NCBI GenBank assembly: GCA_964629475.1
Contig: CAZVQW010000003.1
Span: 1 to 64,000, forward strand
DNA length: 64,000 nucleotides
Source: SMWD01 sp964629475
Lineage (GTDB): Bacteria; Pseudomonadota; Gammaproteobacteria; Steroidobacterales; GCA-2729495
Direction of reading: 5' to 3'
Shown here one piece after another: positions 34,945 through 42,993 of this stretch. Position numbers and translations under genes: made by a program. The stretch's first letter is position 1. The number at the start of each line of letters is the position of its first letter. The notes under the pieces were generated by a model that saw nothing but the letters and a program-made list of their open reading frames with translations, ran no database searches and was not told the DNA's origin.

Positions 34945-35763
34945 ATGTCGGTCGTGTCCGGTTTGCGCAGAATGGTTCCGGGCATTCTTTTACTGCTCGC
35001 GACAGCGGGAGCCTCGGGCGAACCAGCCGACCTTGTTTCGATGGTGGCGTCTCCGGAACCGCTTCCCCGCATCACGCTGATCATCGATGACCTGGGTTAT
35101 TGGCATAACGCCGGAGTGCGTGCCGCATCATTACCCGGGCCGGTAGCCTGCGCCGTCCTGCCGCATACGCCGTACGCTGCTGTGATTGCCGAGCGTGCAC
35201 ACGTGGCCGGTAAAGAGGTCATGTTGCATCTGCCGCTGGCACCGATTCAGCCAGCTGCCACGATTGCTGCCGGTACGATTCATATCGATACGACGCGTAC
35301 ACAGCTGGCCCGTATCTTTGCACTCGATATCGATTCAATCCCGCATGTTGTCGGCGTCAATAACCACATGGGCAGCCTGATGACGCAGCACCCCGGGTAT
35401 ATGGAATGGCTCATGGGTGAAATACGTGCGCGGGACGGGCTGTTTTTCGTCGACAGTGTGACCAGCAAATCGAGTGTCGCGATGCAAATCGCAACCGAAA
35501 AAGGTATACCGGTGACGCGCCGTGACGTGTTTCTGGATAATGTACCAACCGAGACAGCCATCGATCATGAGTTCCGGCGATTGAAGCAACTGGCGAGACG
35601 CAACGGAATTGCAGTCGGCATCGGTCATCCCTACCCGGCCACGCTAACCTACCTGGAGCGTATCTTGCCGGAGCTGGCCGATGAAGGATTCGAACTGATT
35701 TCTGTCACTGATTCGATCCGGTATCGTGCCGCATTGCTGAGTGGGAGCGTCGTACAACAGTGA
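34945..35763 (+). CDS. yibQ: Divergent polysaccharide deacetylase family protein (YibQ)
   Basis: A 272-residue exported protein with a signal peptide (about 10-26) and a deacetylase-like domain beginning ITLIIDDLGYWHNAG. The motifs VNNHMGSLMT and GIGHPYPATL match this family, which has an NodB-like fold with changed active-site residues. It is usually found downstream of envC and ctpA, as here. Substrate unknown; the cell wall is likely. The stop overlaps the crcB start by 4 bp. Confidence 0.88.
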   Translation: MSVVSGLRRMVPGILLLLATAGASGEPADLVSMVASPEPLPRITLIIDDLGYWHNAGVRAASLPGPVACAVLPHTPYAAVIAERAHVAGKEVMLHLPLAPIQPAATIAAGTIHIDTTRTQLARIFALDIDSIPHVVGVNNHMGSLMTQHPGYMEWLMGEIRARDGLFFVDSVTSKSSVAMQIATEKGIPVTRRDVFLDNVPTETAIDHEFRRLKQLARRNGIAVGIGHPYPATLTYLERILPELADEGFELISVTDSIRYRAALLSGSVVQQ

Positions 35764-36146
35764 ATTACCTGAGTCAGGTCATGATCGTCGGGGCCGGAGG
35801 ATTTATCGGCTCGGCTTTGCGCTTTGTTGTCAGCGGCTGGGTGCAGCGACTCGCTGCCGCCAGCGTCATGCCGTACGGTACACTGGCAGTCAACGTGATC
35901 GGCTGCCTGGCGCTAGGCTTTTTGGGCGGTATGGCGGAATATCGGCAGGTATTCGAACCGGGTCAGAGATTATTCCTGATGGTCGGTATTCTCGGCGGCT
36001 TTACGACATTTTCGACGTTCGCGTTCGAATCGATTGAGCTCATGCAGGATGCAGAGATGATAAAGGCGGTGCTCAACACCTTTGCGCAGATCGTACTCGG
36101 CTTCGGTGCGGCATTTGCGGGCTATATATTGGCCCGTATTCTTTGA
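35760..36146 (+). CDS. crcB: Fluoride channel CrcB/Fluc
   Basis: A dual-topology fluoride exporter. The 128-residue, four-helix protein has GGFIGSALRF, YGTLAVNVIGC and the pore motif GGFTTFSTFAFE with its Phe and Thr/Ser residues. GTG at 35760 overlaps the yibQ stop (GTGA). A DUF190 gene follows 9 bp later. No fluoride riboswitch is seen upstream, which fits its place inside an operon. Confidence 0.94.
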   Translation: MNYLSQVMIVGAGGFIGSALRFVVSGWVQRLAAASVMPYGTLAVNVIGCLALGFLGGMAEYRQVFEPGQRLFLMVGILGGFTTFSTFAFESIELMQDAEMIKAVLNTFAQIVLGFGAAFAGYILARIL

Positions 36147-36155
36147 GGATTGGTC

Positions 36156-36488
36156 ATGAAGGTATTTCAACCGGGAAAACTGCTGCGTATCTACGTTGGT
36201 GAACTCGATACGTATGACGGTCAGCCGCTGTATCAATGGTTGATCGAGGAGGCTCGCCGCCGTGAACTGTCGGGTGCCACCGCGTTGCGCGGACTTGAGG
36301 GATTTGGCGCACACAGTGAACTGCATACCGCCAAGGTGCTGCGCCTGTCTGTTGATCTGCCGGTCGTTATTGAAATAATCGATACCGAAGAACGTATCGA
36401 TGCATTTTTATCGGTCGTCGACGATGTGATTGACGAGGGCCTCGCAACGGTCGAACGGGTCGAGATGCACCTGTACCGGAAAGGCTGA
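36156..36488 (+). CDS. DUF190 protein (PII-like)
   Basis: A 110-residue protein beginning at ATG 36156 after a GAGGA ribosome-binding site. It has the DUF190 pattern: LLRIYVGELDTYDGQPLYQW, then GATALRGLEGFG and LPVVIEIIDTEERI. The family has a PII-like fold and is often found next to crcB, so a link with fluoride tolerance is plausible, though its ligand is not known. Confidence 0.9.
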   Translation: MKVFQPGKLLRIYVGELDTYDGQPLYQWLIEEARRRELSGATALRGLEGFGAHSELHTAKVLRLSVDLPVVIEIIDTEERIDAFLSVVDDVIDEGLATVERVEMHLYRKG

Positions 36489-36542
36489 CCTGAAGAATGA
36501 TATTCAGAAAAACATGACATCAGGCCCTTCTGTCATCAATCC

Positions 36543-36600
36543 GTAGGAGCGGCTTCCAGCCGCGATTGAGTTTGCTATCGCGGCTGGAAGCCGCTCCTAC
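36543..36600. repeat. REP pair (REPIN) between convergent genes
   Basis: Two perfect 24-bp arms (36543-36566 and 36577-36600), starting GTAGGAGCGGCTTCCAGCC, face each other around a 10-base loop. This matches the REP sequences common in Pseudomonas, Stenotrophomonas and Xanthomonas relatives. It can act as a bidirectional terminator. The right arm overlaps the end of the HIT gene and its TAG is that gene's stop codon. Confidence 0.88.
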
Positions 36601-37025
36601 GAGTGTAAATTCAGCGCAGCACGAATCTTAGCGGCATGTTCTTCGAGCACAGCTGAATCAGCCATGCGTTGCGCGTGAGCTTGCGGCGCGGCATCTGCAT
36701 AGCATGGCACGATATGCATGTGCAGATGAGGAACCGTTTGCCCCGCTGCTGCACCATTGAGCTGCATCAGCCGGATGCCATCGGGTGAGAATGCGTCACG
36801 TATGGCGCGAGCCACTGTTCTGACCGCAACGAGCAGGTGTCCGGCCGCCTCATCTTCGATATCGAACAGATTCTCGACCGGCTGTTTCGGCAGAACCAGC
36901 GTATGGCCATCGCTCTGCGGCATCAGATCGAGAAACGCGAGACAATGTTCAGTCTCGTAGACCGTAAAAGCGGGCATTTCACCACGCAGGATTTTTGCAA
37001 AGATGTTGTCGTTATCGTATGGCAT
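36597..37025 (-). CDS. HIT family nucleotide-binding protein
   Basis: A 142-residue histidine-triad protein. The motif VPHLHMHIVPCY (His triad near residue 98) and the N-terminal DNIFAKILRGEMPAF identify the family of purine nucleoside phosphoramidase/AMP-lysine hydrolases. The C-terminal end is defined by a REP element that provides TAG; related proteins may therefore differ in their last residues. Confidence 0.93.
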   Translation of the reverse strand: MPYDNDNIFAKILRGEMPAFTVYETEHCLAFLDLMPQSDGHTLVLPKQPVENLFDIEDEAAGHLLVAVRTVARAIRDAFSPDGIRLMQLNGAAAGQTVPHLHMHIVPCYADAAPQAHAQRMADSAVLEEHAAKIRAALNLHS

Positions 37026-37098
37026 ATTGTTGGATCCGGCGTGGACGATGAGTGATTAACTTACCACCGGCACAGATACCATTCAAAGGAGCTCGAAG

Positions 37099-37521
37099 AT
37101 GAGTGAGGAACGAGGCCGGCCCGACGCGAACCATTGTTTTGTCTGCGGACCGGACAACCCACACGGTCTTCGAATCAAGTATTGGATGGAAGGTGATTTG
37201 TGTCGGGCTTCATTTACGCCGGGCAATGACTATGTCGGTTACGATGAGATGACTCACGGCGGGATTATTTTCAGTGCGCTCGACGACGTCATGGCGAACT
37301 GGCTATTCCTGCAGGGCGCCCGGGCGCATACGGCCAAATGCGAGATTCGCTACCGGAAGCCGGTACCGATTGGTACCAGGATCGAACTGACCGGGCGACT
37401 CATCAAGCGCAAGGGACGTGTTGCGGTGATGGCCGGTGAAGCACGCCGGGCGGCGGATAATGATCTCGTTGCCGATGCACGGGCGAGTTTCATGGTAGTA
37501 GATTCGGGGGAAGGGCATTAA
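37099..37521 (+). CDS. PaaI-type hotdog-fold thioesterase
   Basis: A 140-residue acyl-CoA thioesterase-like protein. ATG at 37099 follows AAAGGAGCTCGAAG. It has CFVCGPDNPHGLRIKY at the N-terminus, and the helix segment THGGIIFSALDDVMANW contains the Asp typical of PaaI enzymes. The end RASFMVVDSG fits the last strand. The acyl substrate is unknown. Confidence 0.87.
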   Translation: MSEERGRPDANHCFVCGPDNPHGLRIKYWMEGDLCRASFTPGNDYVGYDEMTHGGIIFSALDDVMANWLFLQGARAHTAKCEIRYRKPVPIGTRIELTGRLIKRKGRVAVMAGEARRAADNDLVADARASFMVVDSGEGH

Positions 37522-37640
37522 TGGAAAAGCCATTCGATTTTCCGCCAAATTCTGAACTGGTGGCCGCATTCGAATCAGCCGGCTTTTCAACTCCAGTCTG
37601 TCACCTTCAGGTTCCCGGCATCGGCGGTGCTTCGTCATAA
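37521..37640 (+). CDS. Possible 39-residue ORF coupled to the thioesterase gene
   Basis: ATG at 37521 overlaps the thioesterase stop (TAATG) and the frame reads MEKPFDFPPNSELVAAFESA, then AGFSTPVCHLQ, ending at TAA 37640. It runs 34 bp into the 3' end of the opposite-strand DUF1330 gene. It resembles no family I know and could be the truncated start of a lost downstream gene. Confidence 0.3.
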   Translation: MEKPFDFPPNSELVAAFESAGFSTPVCHLQVPGIGGASS

Positions 37641-37921
37641 TATGCAAAGTCATAAATACCGGTGCCTTCACGTAACGGAGCAACCTCGTTGATGTATTTG
37701 TCATCGTTCAGGAAGCCCTGTAGTGCATCCAGGTCGGCGAATTTGCTGATGATGACGACTTTGCCCTTGAGCATGTCGCCTTTATTCACTTCGACAGCCG
37801 GGCCGCGCACGATGTATTCACCACCGTGTGCATGCATGAGCTTGGCGGAATCAACTGCGTACTTTTTGAAATTGTCGTTCGGATCTGTCACCTGGCAGAT
37901 GGCAACGAGGTAAGCGGCCAT
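37607..37921 (-). CDS. DUF1330 domain protein
   Basis: A 104-residue protein of the DUF1330 family, which has a dimeric alpha-beta-barrel fold. The pattern QVTDPNDNFKKYAVDSAKLM, GGEYIVRGP and VVIISKFADLDALQGFLND is typical. Function is not established. It is followed on the same strand, upstream, by the POT transporter gene (26 bp apart). Confidence 0.85.
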   Translation of the reverse strand: MAAYLVAICQVTDPNDNFKKYAVDSAKLMHAHGGEYIVRGPAVEVNKGDMLKGKVVIISKFADLDALQGFLNDDKYINEVAPLREGTGIYDFAYYDEAPPMPGT

Positions 37922-37947
37922 ATGATTATCTCCTGATTAAAAAAATT

Positions 37948-39459
37948 CTATTTTATGTCGCCCATCAACCGGCGTAGCGGTCGGGCGAAAACGGCGAGCA
38001 ATAACCCGCTGCCGGCTGTCGTCAAAACAATTTGTGTGTACAGGGCCGGCATCGTATCGACTGCGTCGGCACGAAACTCGCCGGCCAGGATGCCGGCGAT
38101 GATCAGGCCGAGCGCCGAGCTGACGAACCAGATACCCATCATCTGGCCGCAATAGCGTTTTGGTGCGAGCTTGGTCATTGCACTCAGGCCGACCGGGCTC
38201 AACGCGAGTTCGCCCATCGTGTGAAACAGGAACGTGAAGATCAGCCAGGTCGGCATCACTGTGTTGCCGGCCACGACCAGTTCTGCCGCGCCGATCATGA
38301 TGGCGAAACCGACGCCGAGCAAGATCAGGCCGAGCGCAAATTTGGCCGGTGTCGACGGATCGAGATGCCGCCTTGCAAGGCTGACCCAGAGCGCTGAGTA
38401 CAGCGGCGCGAGGATGATGATAAAGGTCGGGTTCAGTGTCTGGAACCAGCCGGCCGGTATCTCAAAACCGCCGATCATCCGGTCTGTGTAACGTTCGGCA
38501 AACAGGTTTAATGAAGAACCGGCCTGTTCGAAACCCGCCCAGAACATGGCCGAGGCGAGGAACAGGACAATGATAACGACGACGCGCTTTTTCTCGTCGG
38601 TGGTCAGTTTGCCGAAGGCGAACAGGGCAACGAAATACAGACCGGCAACGACGGCGATAAATATCGTTGCTTTCTCTGACAGCGACTGCGGGTTGACCGT
38701 GAGGACGCCGGTCATCAATAGAGCGATGCCGAGTATTGCCAAGGCTGAAACCGCGCCGACGATCCGCCAGCCGTTGCGCATCTTGAGCCGATCGGCCGGG
38801 TCATTGCGATCCAGTGTCGGTTCGAGCCCGGCAGTACCGAGTTTTTTCATACTCAGTCGATACTGGATCAGGCCGAACAACATGCCAACGCCGGCGGCGG
38901 CGAAGCCGTAGTGCCAGCCGAATTGTTCGCTTTCGCCGAGCGTACTGCTTACAAGCGGCCCGAGCGCAGCGCCAAGATTTATGCCCATATAGAAGATCGT
39001 GAAACCGGCGTCGCGGCGGGGATCCCCGGGCGGGTACAACTCCCCGACGACAGCGCTGATATTTGGTTTCAGCAAGCCGGTACCGACGACGACGAAAATG
39101 AGCCCGGTGAAAAAGGCATAGATCGACGGTATGGCGAGAATAAAGTGCCCGCACATGATGATGATGCCGCCGAACCAGATCGTTTTCTGCGCACCGAGCA
39201 ACCGGTCGGCGATCCAGCCACCCGGTAGCGTCAGGAAATAGACACTCGCCGTGTACAGGCCGTAGATAGCAGTAGCATTCGCATCGGTGAAACCCAGTCC
39301 GCCATCCTCTATCGCATCGACCATGAACAACACGAGCAACGCACGCATGCCGTAATAGCTCATGCGCTCCCACATCTCGGTGAAAAACAGTGTGCGCAAG
39401 CCGGCCGGATGGCCCGAAGGTTGATCGACGTCAGTGTCGACTACATTTCCGTCAGTCAT
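37948..39459 (-). CDS. POT family proton-dependent oligopeptide transporter
   Basis: An MFS-type di/tripeptide-proton symporter of 503 residues with about 12-14 membrane segments. The proton-coupling ExxER motif is in FFTEMWERMSYYGMRALL near residue 27, and FYMGINLGAALGPL is the second family signature. It adds to the two peptide-binding ABC proteins in the window as a third peptide-uptake route. Confidence 0.93.
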   Translation of the reverse strand: MTDGNVVDTDVDQPSGHPAGLRTLFFTEMWERMSYYGMRALLVLFMVDAIEDGGLGFTDANATAIYGLYTASVYFLTLPGGWIADRLLGAQKTIWFGGIIIMCGHFILAIPSIYAFFTGLIFVVVGTGLLKPNISAVVGELYPPGDPRRDAGFTIFYMGINLGAALGPLVSSTLGESEQFGWHYGFAAAGVGMLFGLIQYRLSMKKLGTAGLEPTLDRNDPADRLKMRNGWRIVGAVSALAILGIALLMTGVLTVNPQSLSEKATIFIAVVAGLYFVALFAFGKLTTDEKKRVVVIIVLFLASAMFWAGFEQAGSSLNLFAERYTDRMIGGFEIPAGWFQTLNPTFIIILAPLYSALWVSLARRHLDPSTPAKFALGLILLGVGFAIMIGAAELVVAGNTVMPTWLIFTFLFHTMGELALSPVGLSAMTKLAPKRYCGQMMGIWFVSSALGLIIAGILAGEFRADAVDTMPALYTQIVLTTAGSGLLLAVFARPLRRLMGDIK

Positions 39460-39507
39460 GTTAGCGGGGTGCCTTCTGTGGGAGTTTCAGCTTTCGTGCT
39501 GTAAAGA

Positions 39508-40320
39508 TCATGCTGGCTTGTCGCCGGCAACGTCTTTGCCGGCCTTGTTACGCAACATCAGTTGCGACATGAAAATACCGGCTTCGAACAATAAATAGAT
39601 AGGCACCGCGAGCAATGTTTGCGAGATGACATCCGGCGGCGTTAGAAACATGCCGACCACGAAGGCACCGAGAAAGACATATGGACGCTTGGTCTTGAGT
39701 TTTTCCGGGCTGGTCATTCCCGTCGAGACGAGCATAACGGTCGCAATCGGAACCTCGAACGCGAGGCCGAATGCGAAGAAAATGGTCAGGATGAAGTCCA
39801 GGTAACTGCTGATGTCCGTCATCATCTGCACGCCTTCGGGCGTGACGGAGTTGAAAAATGCAAACATCAACGGAAAGACGATGAAATAAGCGAATGCGAT
39901 GCCGCAGTAGAACAGCATGATGCTCGATACGACGAGCGGGACTGCGAAACGTTTCTCCTTGCGATACAGGCCCGGCGCGACGAATGCCCAGACCTGGTAG
40001 ATCACGACCGGCATTGCAAAGAACAGCGCGACGAATAACGTCGTCTTGAACGGGGTCAGGAACGGTGATGCAACCTGGGTCGCGATCATGGTCGACCCTT
40101 CGGGTAACTGCTCGATCAATGGATCGGCCACCAGTGAGAAGATCCGCTGGGCAAACGGAACGAGACAGATAAATACGGCGAGCACCGACACGCTCGCCTT
40201 GACGAGTCGCGAGCGCAATTCGATCAGGTGCGATATCAGTGAGCCTTCTTCGAGAGTGTCTTCCGAACCTGCTGCAGATTCTGCGGAAGATGGCTCGTGG
40301 TTGCCGTTCGAGTCGGTCAT
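39508..40320 (-). CDS. tatC: Sec-independent translocase subunit TatC
   Basis: TatC binds twin-arginine signal peptides. The 270-residue, six-helix protein has the N-terminal SLISHLIELRSRLVKA motif and FGLAFEVPIATVML with the conserved Glu in helix 4. It ends the tatABC operon, 24 bp after tatB. The TRAP-type protein at 41902 has an RR-containing signal and could be a local Tat substrate. Confidence 0.97.
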   Translation of the reverse strand: MTDSNGNHEPSSAESAAGSEDTLEEGSLISHLIELRSRLVKASVSVLAVFICLVPFAQRIFSLVADPLIEQLPEGSTMIATQVASPFLTPFKTTLFVALFFAMPVVIYQVWAFVAPGLYRKEKRFAVPLVVSSIMLFYCGIAFAYFIVFPLMFAFFNSVTPEGVQMMTDISSYLDFILTIFFAFGLAFEVPIATVMLVSTGMTSPEKLKTKRPYVFLGAFVVGMFLTPPDVISQTLLAVPIYLLFEAGIFMSQLMLRNKAGKDVAGDKPA

Positions 40321-40344
40321 AGTACAGCGAATTTGTCGAGTCGG

Positions 40345-40713
40345 TCAGCCGGCCTTGTCGGCCGACGTCTCATTGGAATTGGCAGATGGAGCGGACGACT
40401 GAGTGTGCGACTCTTCATCGGCCGGTAACTCATCCGCCGGTGTGGACGGTTTGAGGTCATCGACGCCGGGGCGACTGTACTCTGGTGACGCCTGGGGTGT
40501 CTCATGGCTGGTGGGAGTCGCCGAAAACGGTTCCGTTATGTCGAGATCGTTGATCTCGTCATTAATCTGCCTGGACAGGTTCCGTGCCATGCGGCGTGCC
40601 TGTCCGGCCCAGTTGCCGACCTGCATCGCCACCTTCGGCAGTCGTTCCGGTCCGAGAAAGACCAGGCCGAGGCCGAACAGAATGATTAATTCCCAGAAGC
40701 CGACGTCGAACAT
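40345..40713 (-). CDS. tatB: Sec-independent translocase subunit TatB
   Basis: A 122-residue protein: one N-terminal membrane helix (FDVGFWELIILFGLGLVFLG with the conserved Glu-8 position), the hinge LGPERLP, an amphipathic helix, and a Pro/Ser-rich acidic tail. It lies 6 bp after tatA. Confidence 0.94.
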   Translation of the reverse strand: MFDVGFWELIILFGLGLVFLGPERLPKVAMQVGNWAGQARRMARNLSRQINDEINDLDITEPFSATPTSHETPQASPEYSRPGVDDLKPSTPADELPADEESHTQSSAPSANSNETSADKAG

Positions 40714-40719
40714 GCTTGC

Positions 40720-40968
40720 TCAGGACGTATGGTTCCGATCGGCTTGTTGGTCTTTCGTGTGTTGCTCGGAGAACTCCGCATCGGGCTCATTGAGCTTCCC
40801 GGTCTTCGCTTCGTCTTCGGATTCTGCATCGGACATTGCCTTGCGGAAGCCCTTGACGGCGCCGCCGAGGTCGCCACCCATGCTGCTGAGTTTCTTGGTA
40901 CCGAAAATAACAACGACGATTAACAGCACGATCAGCAATTGCCACATGCTTATTCCGCCTAATCCCAT
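40720..40968 (-). CDS. tatA: Sec-independent translocase subunit TatA
   Basis: An 82-residue protein with one membrane helix (ISMWQLLIVLLIVVVIFGTKKL) followed by the amphipathic LSSMGGDLGGAVKGFRKAM. It polymerises to form the Tat pore. It heads the tatABC operon; the hisE/hisI genes sometimes found upstream are not here. Confidence 0.94.
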   Translation of the reverse strand: MGLGGISMWQLLIVLLIVVVIFGTKKLSSMGGDLGGAVKGFRKAMSDAESEDEAKTGKLNEPDAEFSEQHTKDQQADRNHTS

Positions 40969-41083
40969 AACATTTACTCCAGATTAATACAGTGCAGCGA
41001 ATGAACGGCATAACACGGCGCGTTGTCGTCAATTCGCTGATTCAGACGGCTATCATACGCCAAAAGGCCACGATTCCGGTTAC

Positions 41084-41545
41084 TCAGGTTATGTCCGTAT
41101 TCGCTGGCGGGACCTCGAGCCAGAAGGTTACCGGCCCATGGTTGACGAGGCTGATATCCATCATCGAGCCGAACCGACCTGTTTCAACCTTAATGTCGGC
41201 CGAGCGCGCCGCAGCAGTGAGTTCATCGAATAACCTCCGGCCGAGGTCCGGCTTTGCCGCCCGACTGAAGCTTGCCCGATTTCCCGTGCGGGTATCGGCG
41301 GCCAGCGTGAATTGAGGAATCAGCAGTAATTCGCCGCGGGTATCGGCCAGGCTCAGGTTCATCTTGCCGGCCGCATCCTCGAAGACCCGATAGGCGATCA
41401 GGCGTTCAGCCAGGCGCTGTGCCTGTTCCGGCCCGTCACCTCGTTGCACGCCAATGAGCACAGCCAGTCCGGGACCAATTTGACCGACGGTTTCGCTATC
41501 GACCGTGACTTTTGCCTCGGTAACGCGCTGCAGCAAGCCAATCAT
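41084..41545 (-). CDS. dtd: D-aminoacyl-tRNA deacylase
   Basis: It hydrolyses mischarged D-aminoacyl-tRNA. The 153-residue product has the two Dtd signatures: QFTLAADTRTGNRASF and VNHGPVTFWLE (the GP cis-dipeptide). Start ATG at 41545. It lies upstream of tatA on the same strand. Confidence 0.96.
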   Translation of the reverse strand: MIGLLQRVTEAKVTVDSETVGQIGPGLAVLIGVQRGDGPEQAQRLAERLIAYRVFEDAAGKMNLSLADTRGELLLIPQFTLAADTRTGNRASFSRAAKPDLGRRLFDELTAAARSADIKVETGRFGSMMDISLVNHGPVTFWLEVPPANTDIT

Positions 41546-41901
41546 GAACCAGTCTCCGGAAAAATTACCCCGATTCTAGCAAGCCTGAAGAGGGCTCCAG
41601 CGGTATAAATAAGTTAGAAGTGGAGAGTATTAAATACCACCAAGAGATAAAAGCAGAATATTTGTGAAAATAATAAAGAAAAAGCCTGAAAATGACAGTA
41701 ATGTGGGAAAATTAAGCTATTTCCTGTGAAAATAACTGGAAATACTGACCATCAGGTCAAAAAAACAAGAAATGACCCTTTGACCTGGCTGAAACATGGA
41801 TCGACGCACCTGGGGCGATTCATCATCAAGCAATAGTGCTGTTTGGAATGTGACGCGGTCGCGTCTACACTGATTTGGTTTTAATCGTGGGGAGTCGCTA
41901 G
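41546..41901. other. Gene-free 356-bp region upstream of the TRAP/opp operon
   Basis: No coding frame or RNA gene is recognised. The stretch from about 41600 to 41770 is distinctly A/T-rich and repeatedly contains TGAAAATAA-like words, unlike the flanking genes. It must hold the promoters for dtd (minus) and for the operon starting at 41902 (plus), but no single promoter can be chosen by eye. Confidence 0.5.
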
Positions 41902-42993
41902 ATGAAACGGCGCGAGGTATTGACCGGAGCGGGTGCACTGGCGTTGGCCGGGTGTGCTGCCGAACAGCAGGACTGCGGGAGTGGGAGCGGAGATGCCGGA
42001 CGCCGCTTCACGTGGAAAATGGTTACGACCTGGCCGCCGAACTTCCCCGGGGTTGGCACCGGTATTCTGCGTCTGGTGAAATTCATCGAGGAAGCCTCCG
42101 GCGGGCGTCTGCGAATAAAGGTTTATGCAGCCGGAGAACTCGTGCCGCCTTTCGAAGTGTTCGATACGGTGTCGCGCGGTACGGCCGAGATGGGCCACGG
42201 TGCAGCTTATTACTGGAAGGGTAAATCCGAGGCTGCGCCGTTTTTCACCACAGTGCCGTTTGGCATGAATACGCTCGAGATGAACGGGTGGCTGTATTAC
42301 GGTGGTGGCCTCGAGCTGTATCGTGAATTGTACGCCGGATTTAATCTGATACCGTTTCCGGCCGGTAACACCGGCGCGCAAATGGGCGGCTGGTTCAACA
42401 GGGAAATAAATTCGCTGGCCGACCTCAAGGGTCTCAAGATGCGCATTCCGGGCTGGGGTGGTGAGGCGCTGGAGCGTGCCGGCGGGACACCGGTTAACCT
42501 GGCGGGTGCGGAAATTTTTACGGCGTTGCAAACCGGCAGTATCGATGCAACCGAATGGGTCGGTCCCTATAACGACGTTGCATTCGGGCTGCACAAGGCG
42601 GCCAGATACTACTATTATCCCGGCTGGCAGGAGCCGGGCCCGGTGTTGGAGTGCATAGTAAATCGTGAGGCTTTCGATGAGTTACCGCAGGACCTGCAAG
42701 TGATCGTGAAGCTGGCATGCAGCGCGACCAATGACCAGATGACGGCCGAGTATACGGCCCGTAATGCTCAGTCTCTGCAACAACTCAGGGCCGAGGGCAA
42801 AGTGGAGTTTCGACGATTTCCAGATGAGGTTTTACGGCAATTGCACCAGCTAACGAACGAAGTTGTTAATGAACTCGCCGCACGTGACCCGGTTGCCGCG
42901 CGGATTAACGATTCGATCCGGGATTTCAAGACCATGGTCGGTGAATGGACCAAGATTTCAGATCAGGCCATGCTTGATAGTCGTTCACTTTGA
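41902..42993 (+). CDS. TRAP-type C4-dicarboxylate/2-oxoacid transporter substrate-binding protein
   Basis: A 363-residue periplasmic binding protein of the DctP/TakP type. The N-terminus MKRREVLTGAGALALAGCAA combines twin arginines with a lipobox-like AGC, so Tat export and lipidation are both possible. Motifs include MVTTWPPNFPGVGTG near residue 40, the conserved Arg region LKGLKMRIPGWGG and TGSIDATEWVGPYND, the last being close to TakP-like 2-oxoacid binders. The stop overlaps the following oppA start. The matching membrane subunits dctQ and dctM are found on the other strand at 54792-56673, not beside it. Confidence 0.88.
   Translation: MKRREVLTGAGALALAGCAAEQQDCGSGSGDAGRRFTWKMVTTWPPNFPGVGTGILRLVKFIEEASGGRLRIKVYAAGELVPPFEVFDTVSRGTAEMGHGAAYYWKGKSEAAPFFTTVPFGMNTLEMNGWLYYGGGLELYRELYAGFNLIPFPAGNTGAQMGGWFNREINSLADLKGLKMRIPGWGGEALERAGGTPVNLAGAEIFTALQTGSIDATEWVGPYNDVAFGLHKAARYYYYPGWQEPGPVLECIVNREAFDELPQDLQVIVKLACSATNDQMTAEYTARNAQSLQQLRAEGKVEFRRFPDEVLRQLHQLTNEVVNELAARDPVAARINDSIRDFKTMVGEWTKISDQAMLDSRSL

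Noticed and set aside
35700..35760. Fluoride riboswitch upstream of crcB
   Set aside because: The region is coding (yibQ) and no crcB motif structure can be seen.
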